Of a stretch of DNA of 64,000 nt, positions 46,432 through 56,423 are shown piece after piece; positions within the stretch are counted from its first letter, which is position 1; the number at the start of each line of letters is the position of its first letter. The stretch is from Phyto melanocephala (Eukaryota > Arthropoda > Insecta > Diptera > Rhinophoridae): contig OW799236.1 in the NCBI GenBank assembly GCA_941918925.1, positions 87,686,216 to 87,750,215 of the forward strand. Direction: 5' to 3'. The notes beneath the pieces are model-generated. The model was not told the DNA's origin and searched no databases. It saw only the letters and a list, made by a program, of their open reading frames with translations. The position numbers and the translations under genes are program-made.

Positions 46432-47716
46432 TTGCCCCTATTTCGGTTCTCCACTTTTGTAACAGTTTGGTTGTCTTTGGCAAATTGACATTTCTATTCT
46501 CAACTCAACTGACGGTTGACTATTCAGTTGTGCATCTATTTTTTCGTGGTATTACCGTTTTCAACTTTGAACAAATTTAATCGACAAAAACGTTGAATAC
46601 ACACAACTGCTTAAGAGAAGTTGTGTTATTTATTGGCAATTAAGGTTGATTTTTTTTAAAGCGGAAAAAATGGAAAACAAAATGGAGAGATCATAAGGAT
46701 ATGTACATTTTTATAATAATTTTTCATTTCATTGCATTTTTGATAGCTACTGTCAGCAAAAAATCTAAGAGCAGCACATAACTTTAATATAGGAGGAATA
46801 GCCACCACGCGACCAGGTGTTTTTAGGTGATCTTTAATTTCATCCAGCAAATAACAAAACGCTTCTTTGCTTAGTCGGAAATAACTTATAAGTCTATAAA
46901 TATAAAATAATTATTTAGTTTCGTTACTCATTAAAAATATAAGTATGGCCGACTTCCTAAACGCAAGTTGCAATTTATAATTTAAAAAAATGTGTATGCA
47001 ATCCTAAACATGTCTTAAGTGCAACCTTGCGTTGCAGAAATTTTTTTTTGCATTTTATCGGCATTTAGGAATGCTCATGGATCTACTTTTTGTCTCTGCA
47101 ATATAAAGTGTTTAATTATTTAAATTAATAATCTGTGATTTAAATAAACTCTAGCAATTATAAATAATTATTTAAATTTATCAAATGTTTGCATACAAAA
47201 TAAAAATGATGCGCGATTTTGACAGCTGATACGTAGTAAAATGAGTTGCCAAACGATTAGGAACATTGGACATTGCTAAAAAGTTTACATATGCGTTTAC
47301 GAAGTGTATGCATTGTAATAATGCATTGCAACTTGCGTTTAGGAAGTCGGCCTATACTTGGCACTGGGCAGCTCAATATGGTTTGAATCAATACGAATTT
47401 TTCTTCTTGTATGTAGCACATCTACACAAGAGTTTTTATTTTCATCATAACATAAATAGACACTTAATCCATTATAAATACTTTTTAATTCGGCACAGCA
47501 GTTAGAAACAATTTTAAGAAAAATTTTTTTTTATTCTCATTTGCCAAACGTAATATTTAAAGTTAGCAGATCGATACTTTAAGTTGGCAACTTCATAGCA
47601 AACTCAACTAAAAACAGTTGAGTATCACAATACCTAAAATGAGTTTGGTTGTGCATAAGTTGGGTTGACTCTCACACAACCAAACTGAGTTGAGTGGTGA
47701 ACCGCAATAGGGGTAA
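46432..47716. mobile_element. DNA transposon with CCCCTATTKCGG ends inside the Helitron
   Basis: Left end TTGCCCCTATTTCGGTTC and right end, inverted, TTACCCCTATTGCGGTTC are flanked by TA (46430-46431, 47717-47718). The matching continues weakly through CCACT and the GTTTGGTTGT block. TA duplication fits the Tc1/mariner order. No transposase is readable, and a further element sits inside at 46946-47353. Confidence 0.75.
46946..47353. mobile_element. Innermost MITE with GGCCGACTTCC ends
   Basis: GGCCGACTTCCTAAACGCAA followed by GTTGCAA occurs at the left and perfectly inverted at the right, with TA adjacent on each side. The 27-bp identical ends imply a recent insertion. Non-coding. Confidence 0.8.
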
Positions 47717-47980
47717 TAACTTTTTTTATAGGCGTGGCACTGCCCACTTTTCTAATCACGAAATTGTAAAGTCATGACAGCTCAATATGGGTGCAAAGTT
47801 TCAGAAAAATTGGTAAAGTGCAAGTACTTTAAAATTAAAACTTTTTAATGGGCGTGGTCCCGCCCACTTTTTGCCACCCATTAACACTCCCTGGTATGTG
47901 TACAACAACTTGCCAAAGTTTACAGTTTCGGAGTCTATAGCTAACACACACACACACAGGGTTTCACTTTTATATATATA

Positions 47981-47989
47981 GATAGATAT

Positions 47990-48029
<40 letters not shown>

Positions 48030-48041
48030 GTAGATAGATAG
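47981..48041. repeat. (GATA)n microsatellite at the Helitron 5' end
   Basis: About 15 GATA units with two interruptions start exactly at the Helitron terminus, where the TATATATAGA end could have seeded slippage. Confidence 0.85.
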
Positions 48042-48270
48042 GCATACTGATTTTTAAGCCTTTAGTCTTTTTTGTTAACTGGCTTTGAACTTCATGTATC
48101 AAGATCTTTGCATAAATTTAAAAAATCTCTCTGAAATGATTCAACATAATACGTCAATGTAACAGATATCTATTTGAAAAATTCAAACTTAAGCCGCTAA
48201 AAAATTTTTTTAAAATTTTTGTTTTTGTTTGTTTGTTGTTTTGTTTATTTTTAGTTTTAATGGCAAGGTT
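48042..48270. other. AT-rich spacer
   Basis: Nothing recognised. Confidence 0.45.
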
Positions 48271-48560
48271 TTAAAACCATAGAGCCAGGGTATCCCACAC
48301 AGGTTCTGTATCCGTAAGTCGACCTATACCTTCATATGGGAAGTCGGAGCTGAATGCGAATATTCTTTTTTTAAAAGTATTGCGAAGGTTAATTGAGACT
48401 TCGGGTAACTGTACCTCAGTACCGCTAACCGACGCCACGCAATTAACCAATGCGAGAGTGAGACGCATAACTTTCGAAGCCAGATAAAAAGGACGGCCTG
48501 ATTGGCCTTAAGAGATAATAGCAATAATGCGCGAGCCTTGACCCGACCAGAGCTGAATCA
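48271..48560. other. GC-rich island of unknown origin
   Basis: About 290 bp with clearly higher GC than anything nearby, containing CGCTAACCGACGCCACGC and GCGCGAGCCTTGACCCGACC. Two overlapping minus-strand frames are open (one ends GIGRLTDTEPVWDTLALWF). I recognise no domain. It could be part of an LTR or LINE not otherwise represented, or a piece of an unlinked gene. Confidence 0.4.
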
Positions 48561-48944
48561 CGACAGTGTTGTTTTTGTGCTGAGTTATCAGCTGATAATT
48601 TTTTTCTAATCTTCTTTTAAACTTTAGCTCTCAAACTTCAGAAATAAAAAAACAATTCTCTTTTCTTTCTTATTTTAAATACCAAACCTCATATACAAAA
48701 TATGAAACACAAACTCTTTTTGAATAGCAATTACCTGTATTTCTTAAACGCGTTTTTTGTTATCATTAATATAGGTATATGGTTTTAAAAAGATTGTAAC
48801 TTGTTTGCAAGTGAATATTTGTATATTTGTTTTTTTTTTATTTTAAGAATTACACTTGAGAGAATATATATGTATAAAAGTTTAACCCAAAGAACTAAGA
48901 TTGTGTTTCTCCTCCCCAAAGTCGTTCTATAATTAATACCAAAC

Positions 48945-49300
48945 ATTCATACAGAAGATTTTAAGATGGCTACCAAGATCACCAAATTTGACTGCACCAT
49001 ATCTATTTTTGTAGGGCTATCTCAAAGACAAAACCTTTTAGCAACTAAAAGAAGATTGAAAGGAATTGGTTTTATAACACAAGAAACACTCATCAAATTT
49101 ATGGAAAATGTTCATAAAAAAACAATACATTTTTGCGTTAGAGAAAACGGTTTTCATACAACTGACTTAACTTTTTATAATTAATGTAAAAAATGACATA
49201 AACTAAATTTAATATTTATTAATAAATTTTTTGTTTTTTTTATTACATTTAATATTTGTTTAGAAAACAATTTTATTAGGTACTTGAGCCGCACCCTGTA
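48945..49300 (+). pseudogene. Mariner-family transposase C-terminal remnant with 3' end
   Basis: RWLPRSPNLTAPYLFL, TAG, GYLKDKTF gives the third catalytic Asp region (SPDLTAPD in relatives, here N and Y). After a frameshift, ENVHKKTIHFCVRENGFHT and TDLTFYN end at a stop at 49184, matching the C-terminal GGHL.D..F tail of the family. The inverted-repeat end GAGCCGCACCCTGTA follows at about 49289-49303. The 5' half is absent. Confidence 0.8.
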
Positions 49301-49303
49301 CTT

Positions 49304-49940
49304 TTAAAATACCTAAAGAAATTAATGCTCTCATAAAAACCTTAACCCGAAAACCTCTGTAATTAAAGCATTCTATTTTGATATTTTATGTGCAAAATAT
49401 TTCGACTGTGCGCCACTGTGCCAATAAAACGACTTTAATAGTGTATTCCCAAACGTTATCATAAATCCACTTATTTAAGGAAGTTTTACATATATTTTTA
49501 ATTTGAATGAAAAATTAATTTCTTGCCTTTGTTTTAAGCATAATTATGGCGTTCTCCAAAACTACTAAGAATTCTTTTTCAAACCTACAGCTGTCACTTG
49601 CAACATACACCACAAATATCTCTATCTAAAGCATTAGAACAATGATATTTAACAGCAGAAGTATCAGAAAGTAATGAGGCAAGTAAGGAAAGAAACATAC
49701 ATAAACTGGCAAAAAAAAAGAAACGAAATGTAATTAAGAAAGTTTTTAAGGGACTTAAATCAAGTTTTTTTATGTACAATATACATTAACTCTAACAGAT
49801 GCAGATACATAAATACTTACTTAAGTAATTGGTAAAGGTGAATAAATATGTACGACTTTAACAATTTATTTGTATTTACAATGAGATATTTCAAAGGAGA
49901 AGTATTAAAAAGCATAAACAGAGAGAAAGAGGGAGAAAAA
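49304..49940. other. AT-rich intergenic stretch
   Basis: No gene is supported. Confidence 0.45.
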
Positions 49941-50694
49941 ACAAGTAAGAAATCTATATTCGGCCGTGCCGTAGAAATCTTTAGTAGAATCGTATATACC
50001 CTACACAACGTGTAGTCATGCAATAACAGTAGTTTGTATCACCATTCATCTAATATGAAATACGTACATAAATACATATAAAAACTTCCCGTTGTAAAGT
50101 TATAAATTTACGTATGTATGTAAAAAAATAAAAAAAAAAAATTTAAAAAAAATATAAAAAAAAATTTAAAAAAAAATAATAAAAATATTAATATAAAATA
50201 AAATAAAAAATAAAAAAAATTTAAAAAAAATAAAAAAAAATTTAAAAAAAATTAAAAAAAAAATAAAAAAATTATAATAATATAAATAATATACAAAATA
50301 AAAAAAAAATTGTTTGGCTTAGCTGGGATTCGATGCCACATATACTCTAACCAGTATACCACGTTTGTATGTATGTATGTTGTTGTTGTGAAGAAAAAAA
50401 AAACGAGGTGGTCGTGGTTTTTTGCCCTGATTTTTAATGCCGATCTACTCCTGAATATTTCTAATTCAGGGTTCAGGCGATGTCGGGGGGCTTCAAAAAG
50501 TTAATTTCAATATACACACGGACATACGGACAGACAGACATACTTACAGAGCTTAATCGACTCCCCTATTCATAAGCTTTCAGAAAATATATACTTTATG
50601 GGGTCGGAAATGAAAATTGTAGAAATTTCACACGGAATGACAAATCTATATAAGTATACCCTTTTTCACTGTGTGAAGGGTATAATAAGGTTTA
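49941..50694 (+). repeat. THR dispersed repeat, module-bearing subtype
   Basis: End A reads TTCGGCCGTGCCGTAGAA, where a short insertion breaks the palindrome. The A-rich tract is 50107-50310, the tRNA-like module 50316-50363 (minus), then CGAGGTGGTCGTGG, CACACGGACATACGGACAG and end B hairpin TATACCCTTTTTCACTG / TGTGAAGGGTATA. Confidence 0.9.
50316..50363 (-). repeat. tRNA-like module
   Basis: On the minus strand: GTGGTATACTGGTTAGAGTA then GCATCGAATCCCAGCTAAGC; A- and B-box-like motifs kept. Confidence 0.55.
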
Positions 50695-51037
50695 ACTGAG
50701 TTTAACATAAAGTAGTTTATAACAAATTCTATCAAGTTATAAGAATTTATTGTGCGCAACAAAGTGTTGTAATTATTTATGTCTTGCCATGAACATTTTA
50801 ACTTCTTTTGCATTAGTACTACAATTAGTATTTTATTTTCTTTAATTCTAATCCATTCCTTTTAACGAGTATTTGCAGAGTAAAATAGTAAGACAGACAG
50901 ATTTATTTAAAGTATTTAAAATAATGATTTAAAATTGATTTTTAAATTAAAGCAAGTAAATTAAATTTTTTTTTTTTCTTAATGTTATACCTTAACACAA
51001 ATGCTTTTATTATTTTTCTTATATATCGCTACTTAGT
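50695..51037. other. AT-rich spacer
   Basis: Nothing recognised. Confidence 0.45.
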
Positions 51038-51410
51038 TGCCAAGAAGTTAATTGAAAATACCCTTTACCATCATGCACATAGGTATAATGACCTCATCAT
51101 AGCATAGCCTAGATTTCAGATTTAATCTTAAACGACATTTTGCTTTATTTTTTCCAACTTCATTTTTGATTTTGAAGATTAAAATAGTAAACTGTATTCT
51201 GAAATTCAAGCCCTTTTACTTAATACCCGTATTGACTATCTCGGTTGCTGAAAAATTATTTTACGTTTGTAATTTGTGTTTTAATTTTTATGCCTATATC
51301 TCAGTTTTAAAGTGATTAGTTAGATATTCTCATATGTAAACTCTCATGCAAGTTGTAAGCGAGAAGCCGAAAAATTATTTAAAATCGTATTATTTTTAAA
51401 TACCTTGGAA
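51038..51410 (+). repeat. THR fragment, long subtype
   Basis: AATACCCTTTACCATCATGC, ACATAGGTATAATG, then CATTTTGCTTTATTTTTTCC and GTAAACTGTATTCTG. The end A palindrome and the 3' half are missing. Confidence 0.7.
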
Positions 51411-51479
51411 AATCCTAAGCCCTTTAAAGGGTTTAAAATGAGCTTAAATTTGGGGCAAAAAATACTGCTGTTGGTCAGG

Positions 51480-51733
51480 TGACAAACATACTATGGGCAG
51501 ACGCAAATCTTGTGATATCGGAGCAGATTCTAAAATTGAGTAGACCAACAAGAACTGGTCACACGGAGCAGAGAACTCATCTAGCTCGCATGAAACTATC
51601 TTATGAAACGACATGTAGAGAATATCAAGAAGAGGATAAGTTACACTAACTTTGCCAATGTCGAGCGTTTGGGCGTATTAAACGAGAGAACTTTAATATG
51701 GACACTATGCAGAAATTGGAATATTTAGGAACT
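51480..51733 (+). pseudogene. LINE ORF2 C-terminal fragment (Jockey-type zinc-knuckle region)
   Basis: The plus strand reads LSRPTRTGHTEQRTHLARMK, then CREYQEEDKLH, an in-frame TAA, then LCQCRAFGRIKRE. The GH..L..HL.RM....C..C..E.E...H.LC.C.A...R pattern is the segment after RNase H in Jockey-type and related LINEs. The second Cys of the first pair is Tyr and an in-frame stop replaces a Leu, so it is a fossil. Confidence 0.7.
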
Positions 51734-51825
51734 TAAATTGGAATTCTCTAAGGAACTTCAAAGAAGGGACTGTTATTTATAGAATTGGGATTTTGGTTTA
51801 TTAGGAGAATTTCGTTTCGCTAGAG

Positions 51826-51900
51826 CTCAAAATATGCCAATTGGGCATATGGGTTTTGGCTTTTTAATGCCCCTCTTTTTATACCTGCCACTGAAATGGT
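51826..51900 (-). repeat. Inverted relative of the LTR-like segment at 8400-8455
   Basis: ATGCCAATTGGGCATATGGG, TTTTGGCTTTTTAATGCCCC matches, on the other strand, the TATA-box region at 8400-8455. Only this core is shared. Confidence 0.45.
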
Positions 51901-52719
51901 AGAGGTATATTCATTTTATTATTCTGTTTGTAACAGTATTTCAGTATTTCAACTAGTCTGAATGCTTGTGGCTTTTATTTATTTTGCTGGCATTTATTTT
52001 TTAAGGCTACCTGTGGGTAATGTGTCTTTGTTTTAATTTCGGTGACCGATGAAGTTTTATTTTCGCCTTTGTATTTTAATTTTTATTGAAATTTCTTTGT
52101 TAAAGGTTGCATGGCATTTATATCACGAGGCGCATATTCCCTATTTTAGAGCTATAAAGTAATGTAGATCTAATACTAGAATTGAATATTATTTTGAAAT
52201 GACAAGAGAGAGGCAGAAAGAGAGTTAAAGATATAAATAATTGTTCAGTTTACTATTGGTTTTTTTTTTAACTTTTTGTATTCGATTGCCAATATCTGCA
52301 CCGGAGCCATCAGTTGTCCTTCAAAAAATATAACAGAATCAATCAGTGTCCTTAATAATCTTATTACCTATTTTTAACATACTTTTTTACATTTTTACAT
52401 TAAAATTTTTTTTCTGATTTAATATCTATGAAGTTTTAGTTGCAATAACAAAAAGTAGAGCTTTTCTTAGAGGCCGCACTTTCAAGTTTTGCATTTCAAG
52501 GGACAATACACTCAATTACAATTTTGCATTAAAGTCAAGCCATGTAAAACGGTTGATAAGAGTTATTTTTGTAATAAATTGATGTTTTTTCACGTGTCTG
52601 TTTGTACAAGTATTTCACCGCAAATAAGGAATTTTCGCTGCGAATATTCGTCGTCAAAAATTAAACACAATTTGTTTGCGACAGTCTTAGGGCTCGTAGC
52701 CGGTCAAAATAGGTAAAGT
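51901..52719. other. AT-rich intergenic stretch
   Basis: No gene is supported. 52470-52715 is open in places without homology. Confidence 0.4.
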
Positions 52720-53190
52720 GTTGAAACCAAATGTTGCCAATATCCTCCTCTTCAATTTTTGTGAACAAAAATTCGTTCAACATGGCCCGATAACGATAGC
52801 CATTGACTACCGCCACTCCTTGCTCATTTTCGAAGAAAAATGGCCCAATTTTGCCTCTGGACCAAAATCCGTACCAAACAGTGACTCATTTTGGGTGTAT
52901 CGGCTTTTCAATGTATGCGTGCGGGTTTTCTGTGCGCCAAAATGCGACAATTTTGCTTGTTTACATACCCGCCAAGATCAAAATGAGCTTCATCTAAACA
53001 GATGATTTTTTTTGACAAAATCGGCCAAAGTAATGTCGTAATATTTTCCAGCGTCGTTCAAGCGTAAACACAACCATATTCATTCAGCGGAAGGATAAAA
53101 CGAATTATCTGTCAAATCAGACATTAGCTAAGTGTTACCATTCACGAAATAAGCACTAGTTGAAAAAAAAACGTTAGATGGCGGACCCTT
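52720..53190 (-). pseudogene. Mariner-family transposase middle segment
   Basis: The minus strand reads CLDEAHFDLGGYVNKQNCR (first catalytic Asp in DEAHF), then after a stop and a frameshift VWYGFWSRGKIGPFFFENEQ, GVAVVNGYRYRAML and EEDIGNIWFQ, where it is cut at about 52720 before the second catalytic Asp. The 3' flank TTAGATGGCGGACCCTTTA at about 53172-53190 is the same inverted-repeat end as the element at 31700-31986, so the two are one family. Confidence 0.85.
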
Positions 53191-53608
53191 TATATGAATG
53201 GTTAAGACATTACAGTGAACATATTGCATAGAAGTATTTTCTTAGGACAACTTTTGATGAAAAGGCAACAACAATATTTGTTAACCATTGTTAAATCTTT
53301 ATGGAATACAAATAAGAATTAAAAACAAAACTTAATTAATTTTTTTTTTGTTTTAGTAATGTTATTTCGTATACATATATCGTTTATACGAAGAACTAAC
53401 GAAAAACTTATCTATAAGTTGCATAAGATCATTAATTATTAATGAACAAAAAGAAGTTAAAATAATCCTTTTTTATTTTAGCAGTTAGAACTGGATATCT
53501 AAATGATTTAACCTTTAAAAAGTTTTATTTTAAAAATATTTTCTACTATTTTTTACCTTAGAATCAAATTATTTTATTTTTACCAAATGTTCATTAAAGC
53601 ATCAAATA
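53191..53608. other. AT-rich spacer
   Basis: Nothing recognised. Confidence 0.45.
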
Positions 53609-53834
53609 CACGGCATGTTTTTTAACATCTGACTAGTCAAATTCCATACTGCTAAATACGAACATGTCTTGTGTTATCTTTAAAGCATTACTTCTGTCAA
53701 AACATGCCGTTGGCAGTAATCTCTGCTGCTAGAAAGAAGTCAGCGGCGGTTTTCTGTAAAAGTACAATTTTGACAGACATGCAGATTTTCATATGTCTCA
53801 CAAATTTTAAAATCAGATGTAAAAAACATGCCCG
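53609..53834. mobile_element. 226-bp MITE with GGCATGTTTTTTA ends
   Basis: Ends CACGGCATGTTTTTTAACAT and, inverted, CGGGCATGTTTTTTACAT continue as CTGA. Flanks GCATCAAAT and GCATTAAAT form a nearly perfect 9-bp direct repeat, in the range of hAT, P or Mutator-type duplications. Confidence 0.7.
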
Positions 53835-54562
53835 GCATTAAATGTTTAATTAGTAAATGTTGAATTATGTGTGTTTGTATTCCACATAAATAATATTAAA
53901 ATAATTATTTAAAAAAAGTTTTACATGTATTTTAGCATCTTTAATTACATTTGATTTGAAATTTTTTAAACCTGACATTAAAAATTTGTGGATTTGTCAT
54001 TAAACACACATTATGTTGCAACAATGCTTTTATTTAAAGCTAAATTAAAATTAGAAACAAAAATTCATAATTGTCTTGTTAAATTACATTCAGTTTTCAT
54101 CATTTAGATTTTATACCATAATTCTGTCATTAATTTTAATTTTTATTATTCTTAAAGAAGAACAAGAACACAAACACATACATACAAACATTTAAAAAAA
54201 TTCACACAGGGCCATCAACACTAAAATAAACGTACCCCTTTTCAGTTATTCTTCTACGGCTTATTATCTTTTTCTCGCCATATTATCTACAACTACAACA
54301 ACAATTTTTTCTTTCCTCGACATTGTATTTTTTGGTTAAATTTAAGGTGTGAATTTATTTAGCATAAAGATAAAATATATAAAAAACAGGAATGGATAAC
54401 AAGTTTTTTTAAGCATCCAACCGAGACGTTTTTGTTTAAAATTGACAGACCTTAACTTAAATTGTGTAAAAATATACAACTTTTTCTCAAACTTCTTCAA
54501 AGAATTTAGCAATATTTTTTTTTTATAATTTATCGGGATTTATTTTTTTAAAAGCATATTAA
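53835..54562. other. AT-rich intergenic stretch
   Basis: Nothing recognised. Confidence 0.45.
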
Positions 54563-56423
54563 ACAAGTAAGAGCACTATATTCGGCTGTGCCGAATCTTT
54601 TATACCCACCACCAATTTTGTGTACATTTAAAGCACAATATTTATTATTTTGTTAATCGCTATGGAATAATCTCTTTATAATAAAATATGTATCACTTTC
54701 TTTGTAGAGGGTGATTAAATTTTAATGGCCCATGTTAAAGGTAAACTACATCTAGTCTTTAAATTTGTTTTCTGCATTTCATTTGACATTTCTCAATCTC
54801 AAACTTACTCAATTTGATCCGTGGAAAGATACGCAAATGAACAACGCTTTAAAGTTATTCAGGTTTTTTATAAAAATGGGCGTTTAAATCAAAATGCATT
54901 TTGTGCACTTCGTAATTCTTTTGATCAACATAATCGTTCAAATTCGTCCACAATCGGGAGAATTGTAAAAATATTTAAATTTCTGCAAAACAGGTCTGTA
55001 TAAAATGTTAGAAAATCTATGAATGCCTTCTTAGTTCGTTGAATGGGAACCATTGCTGTTTTTGCGATAGTGTGGCAAAAGAGCAGTCAACCTCGACTCA
55101 TCATCATGCCCAACAGTTGAGCATCAACATTGTCATTGAAAATTTGGACCATCAGATAGAGGAGTGGCGCCAAGGATGGAGGGGCCATTTGACTGATATT
55201 TTGTTAAATATATAATTGAACCATACAAATATTATCATTATAAAAAGAAATGATAATAATTTTTTAAATAATTTGCGTTTTATTTAAAATCAACAACAAT
55301 CAAAATGTAACCACCCTTAATAACTTCAATATGATAGTAAAATATTTTTGTAAATTTAGTCTTTTAGTGAAAGTGGTTGTTAAAGTAGGCGTGTCAATAA
55401 AGTTTCTGCTAATAAATAAAACTTAGATATTTCAATATAGTCCTTTATTTTCCCAAAAACTTTGTCAATAGAGAAATTACATGAATTTAAGATAAACCGT
55501 TATATGGGAGGTAGGCGTTAAAGTGGGCGTGTCACCTAAACATTTTGGCACAACAATTACATCGATTAGAAGGATATATGTAGCAAATTTCATCATCATA
55601 CCTCAAATTTTGGCGGTTTTATGAGCTTTTAAATTTCATTAACGGTAGATAACGTGAAAAGTGGGCGTTATAGTAGGCGTGTCAAAGTTGTTTTTGCGAA
55701 TGAGTACAACTTAGGTGTTTCAATGTAGCCCTTTATTATTCCAAAATCTTTATTAATAGAGAAATTATATGAATTTTGGGTAAAACGTTATATTGGAGGT
55801 GGGCGTAAAAGTAAGCGTGGCACAATGATTTTCCGTTACAAAAAAGCGTCTCACCAGAAAGCAAAGTGTGCAAAATTTCAGAGTCGTACATCCAATTTTG
55901 TTCCTGTTATGGCGTTTTTGTTTTTATATACCGAAAAATACACTGTGCGGTATAAATTTTCGTACATTTTGACCGATAACTCCTCTCCTAATGTATAGAT
56001 TTAGACAATTTTCGGGGAAAAATATTGTCTTTACCCAGGAAATATATATTCGAAAATTTCATGAGTCTACGTTAAGGCGTTTGGACACAATTTTATTTTA
56101 TTCGATGTTCGAAGGACACCTACTCTTGCTTTTCGAGCTATAACTCTCTTCCTAATATTCCGATTTAGCCCATTTTCAATACCAAACAAACCTTGTCTAT
56201 AAGAAAGATTCTGGCAAAATTTGAGCCCCCTAGCTTTTTCGGTGCGACCTCTATCGTGCTTTCAACAGACGGACAGACGGACGGACATAGCTAGATCGTC
56301 ATAAAATCAAACCACGATTTAGAATATATATACTTTATGGGGTCTAAAATGGATATTTCGATGTGTTACAAACGGAATGACAAAATGAATATACCCCCAC
56401 CATTTTTTTGGTGGCGGGTATAA
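54563..56423 (+). repeat. THR dispersed repeat, longest copy, CCACCA subtype
   Basis: End A palindrome TTCGGCTGTGCCGAA (54581-54595) is followed by TATACCCACCACCAATTTTG. End B is ATACCCCCACCATTTTTTT, GGTGGCGGGTATA. Here CTTCAC of other copies is CACCACCA at end A and in both arms of end B. The interior has repeated GTGGGCGTGTCA and GTAGGCGTGTCAA segments and CAGACGGACAGACGGACGG with CTAGATCGTC, which I recall from dispersed Drosophila repeats. A mariner derivative interrupts it at 54707-55318. Confidence 0.85.
54707..55318 (+). mobile_element. Mariner-family (DD41D, rosa-like) deletion derivative
   Basis: Ends AGGGTGATTAAATTTTAATG and, inverted, AGGGTGGTTACATTTTGATTG with TA at or near each side. 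From 54821, ERYANEQRFKVIQVFYKNG and LCALRNSF-type residues form the N-terminal helix-turn-helix, with the initiator ATG changed to GTG. At 55168-55215, WRGHLTDILLNI ends at a stop, matching the GGHL.DI.F C terminus. The catalytic core between them is deleted. Confidence 0.85.

Larger units (their letters stand above)
46190..47982 (-). mobile_element. Helitron family B, 3' truncated, carrying nested insertions
   Basis: Helitron sequence occupies 46190-46431 and 47717-47982, with four tandem GGGCGTGGC units. On the minus strand the 5' end TCTATATATATAAAAGTGAA is at 47982. The 3' CTAG end is not found upstream of 46190. The gap is filled by the element at 46432-47716. Confidence 0.8.

Noticed and set aside
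48966..49184. 72-residue plus-strand frame as an intact gene
   Set aside because: Its first half is out of frame with the transposase motif RWLPRSPNLTAPY; only the C-terminal part is the real, frameshifted product.
52718..53005. Plus-strand frames of 64-95 residues
   Set aside because: Antisense to the mariner transposase segment at 52720-53190.
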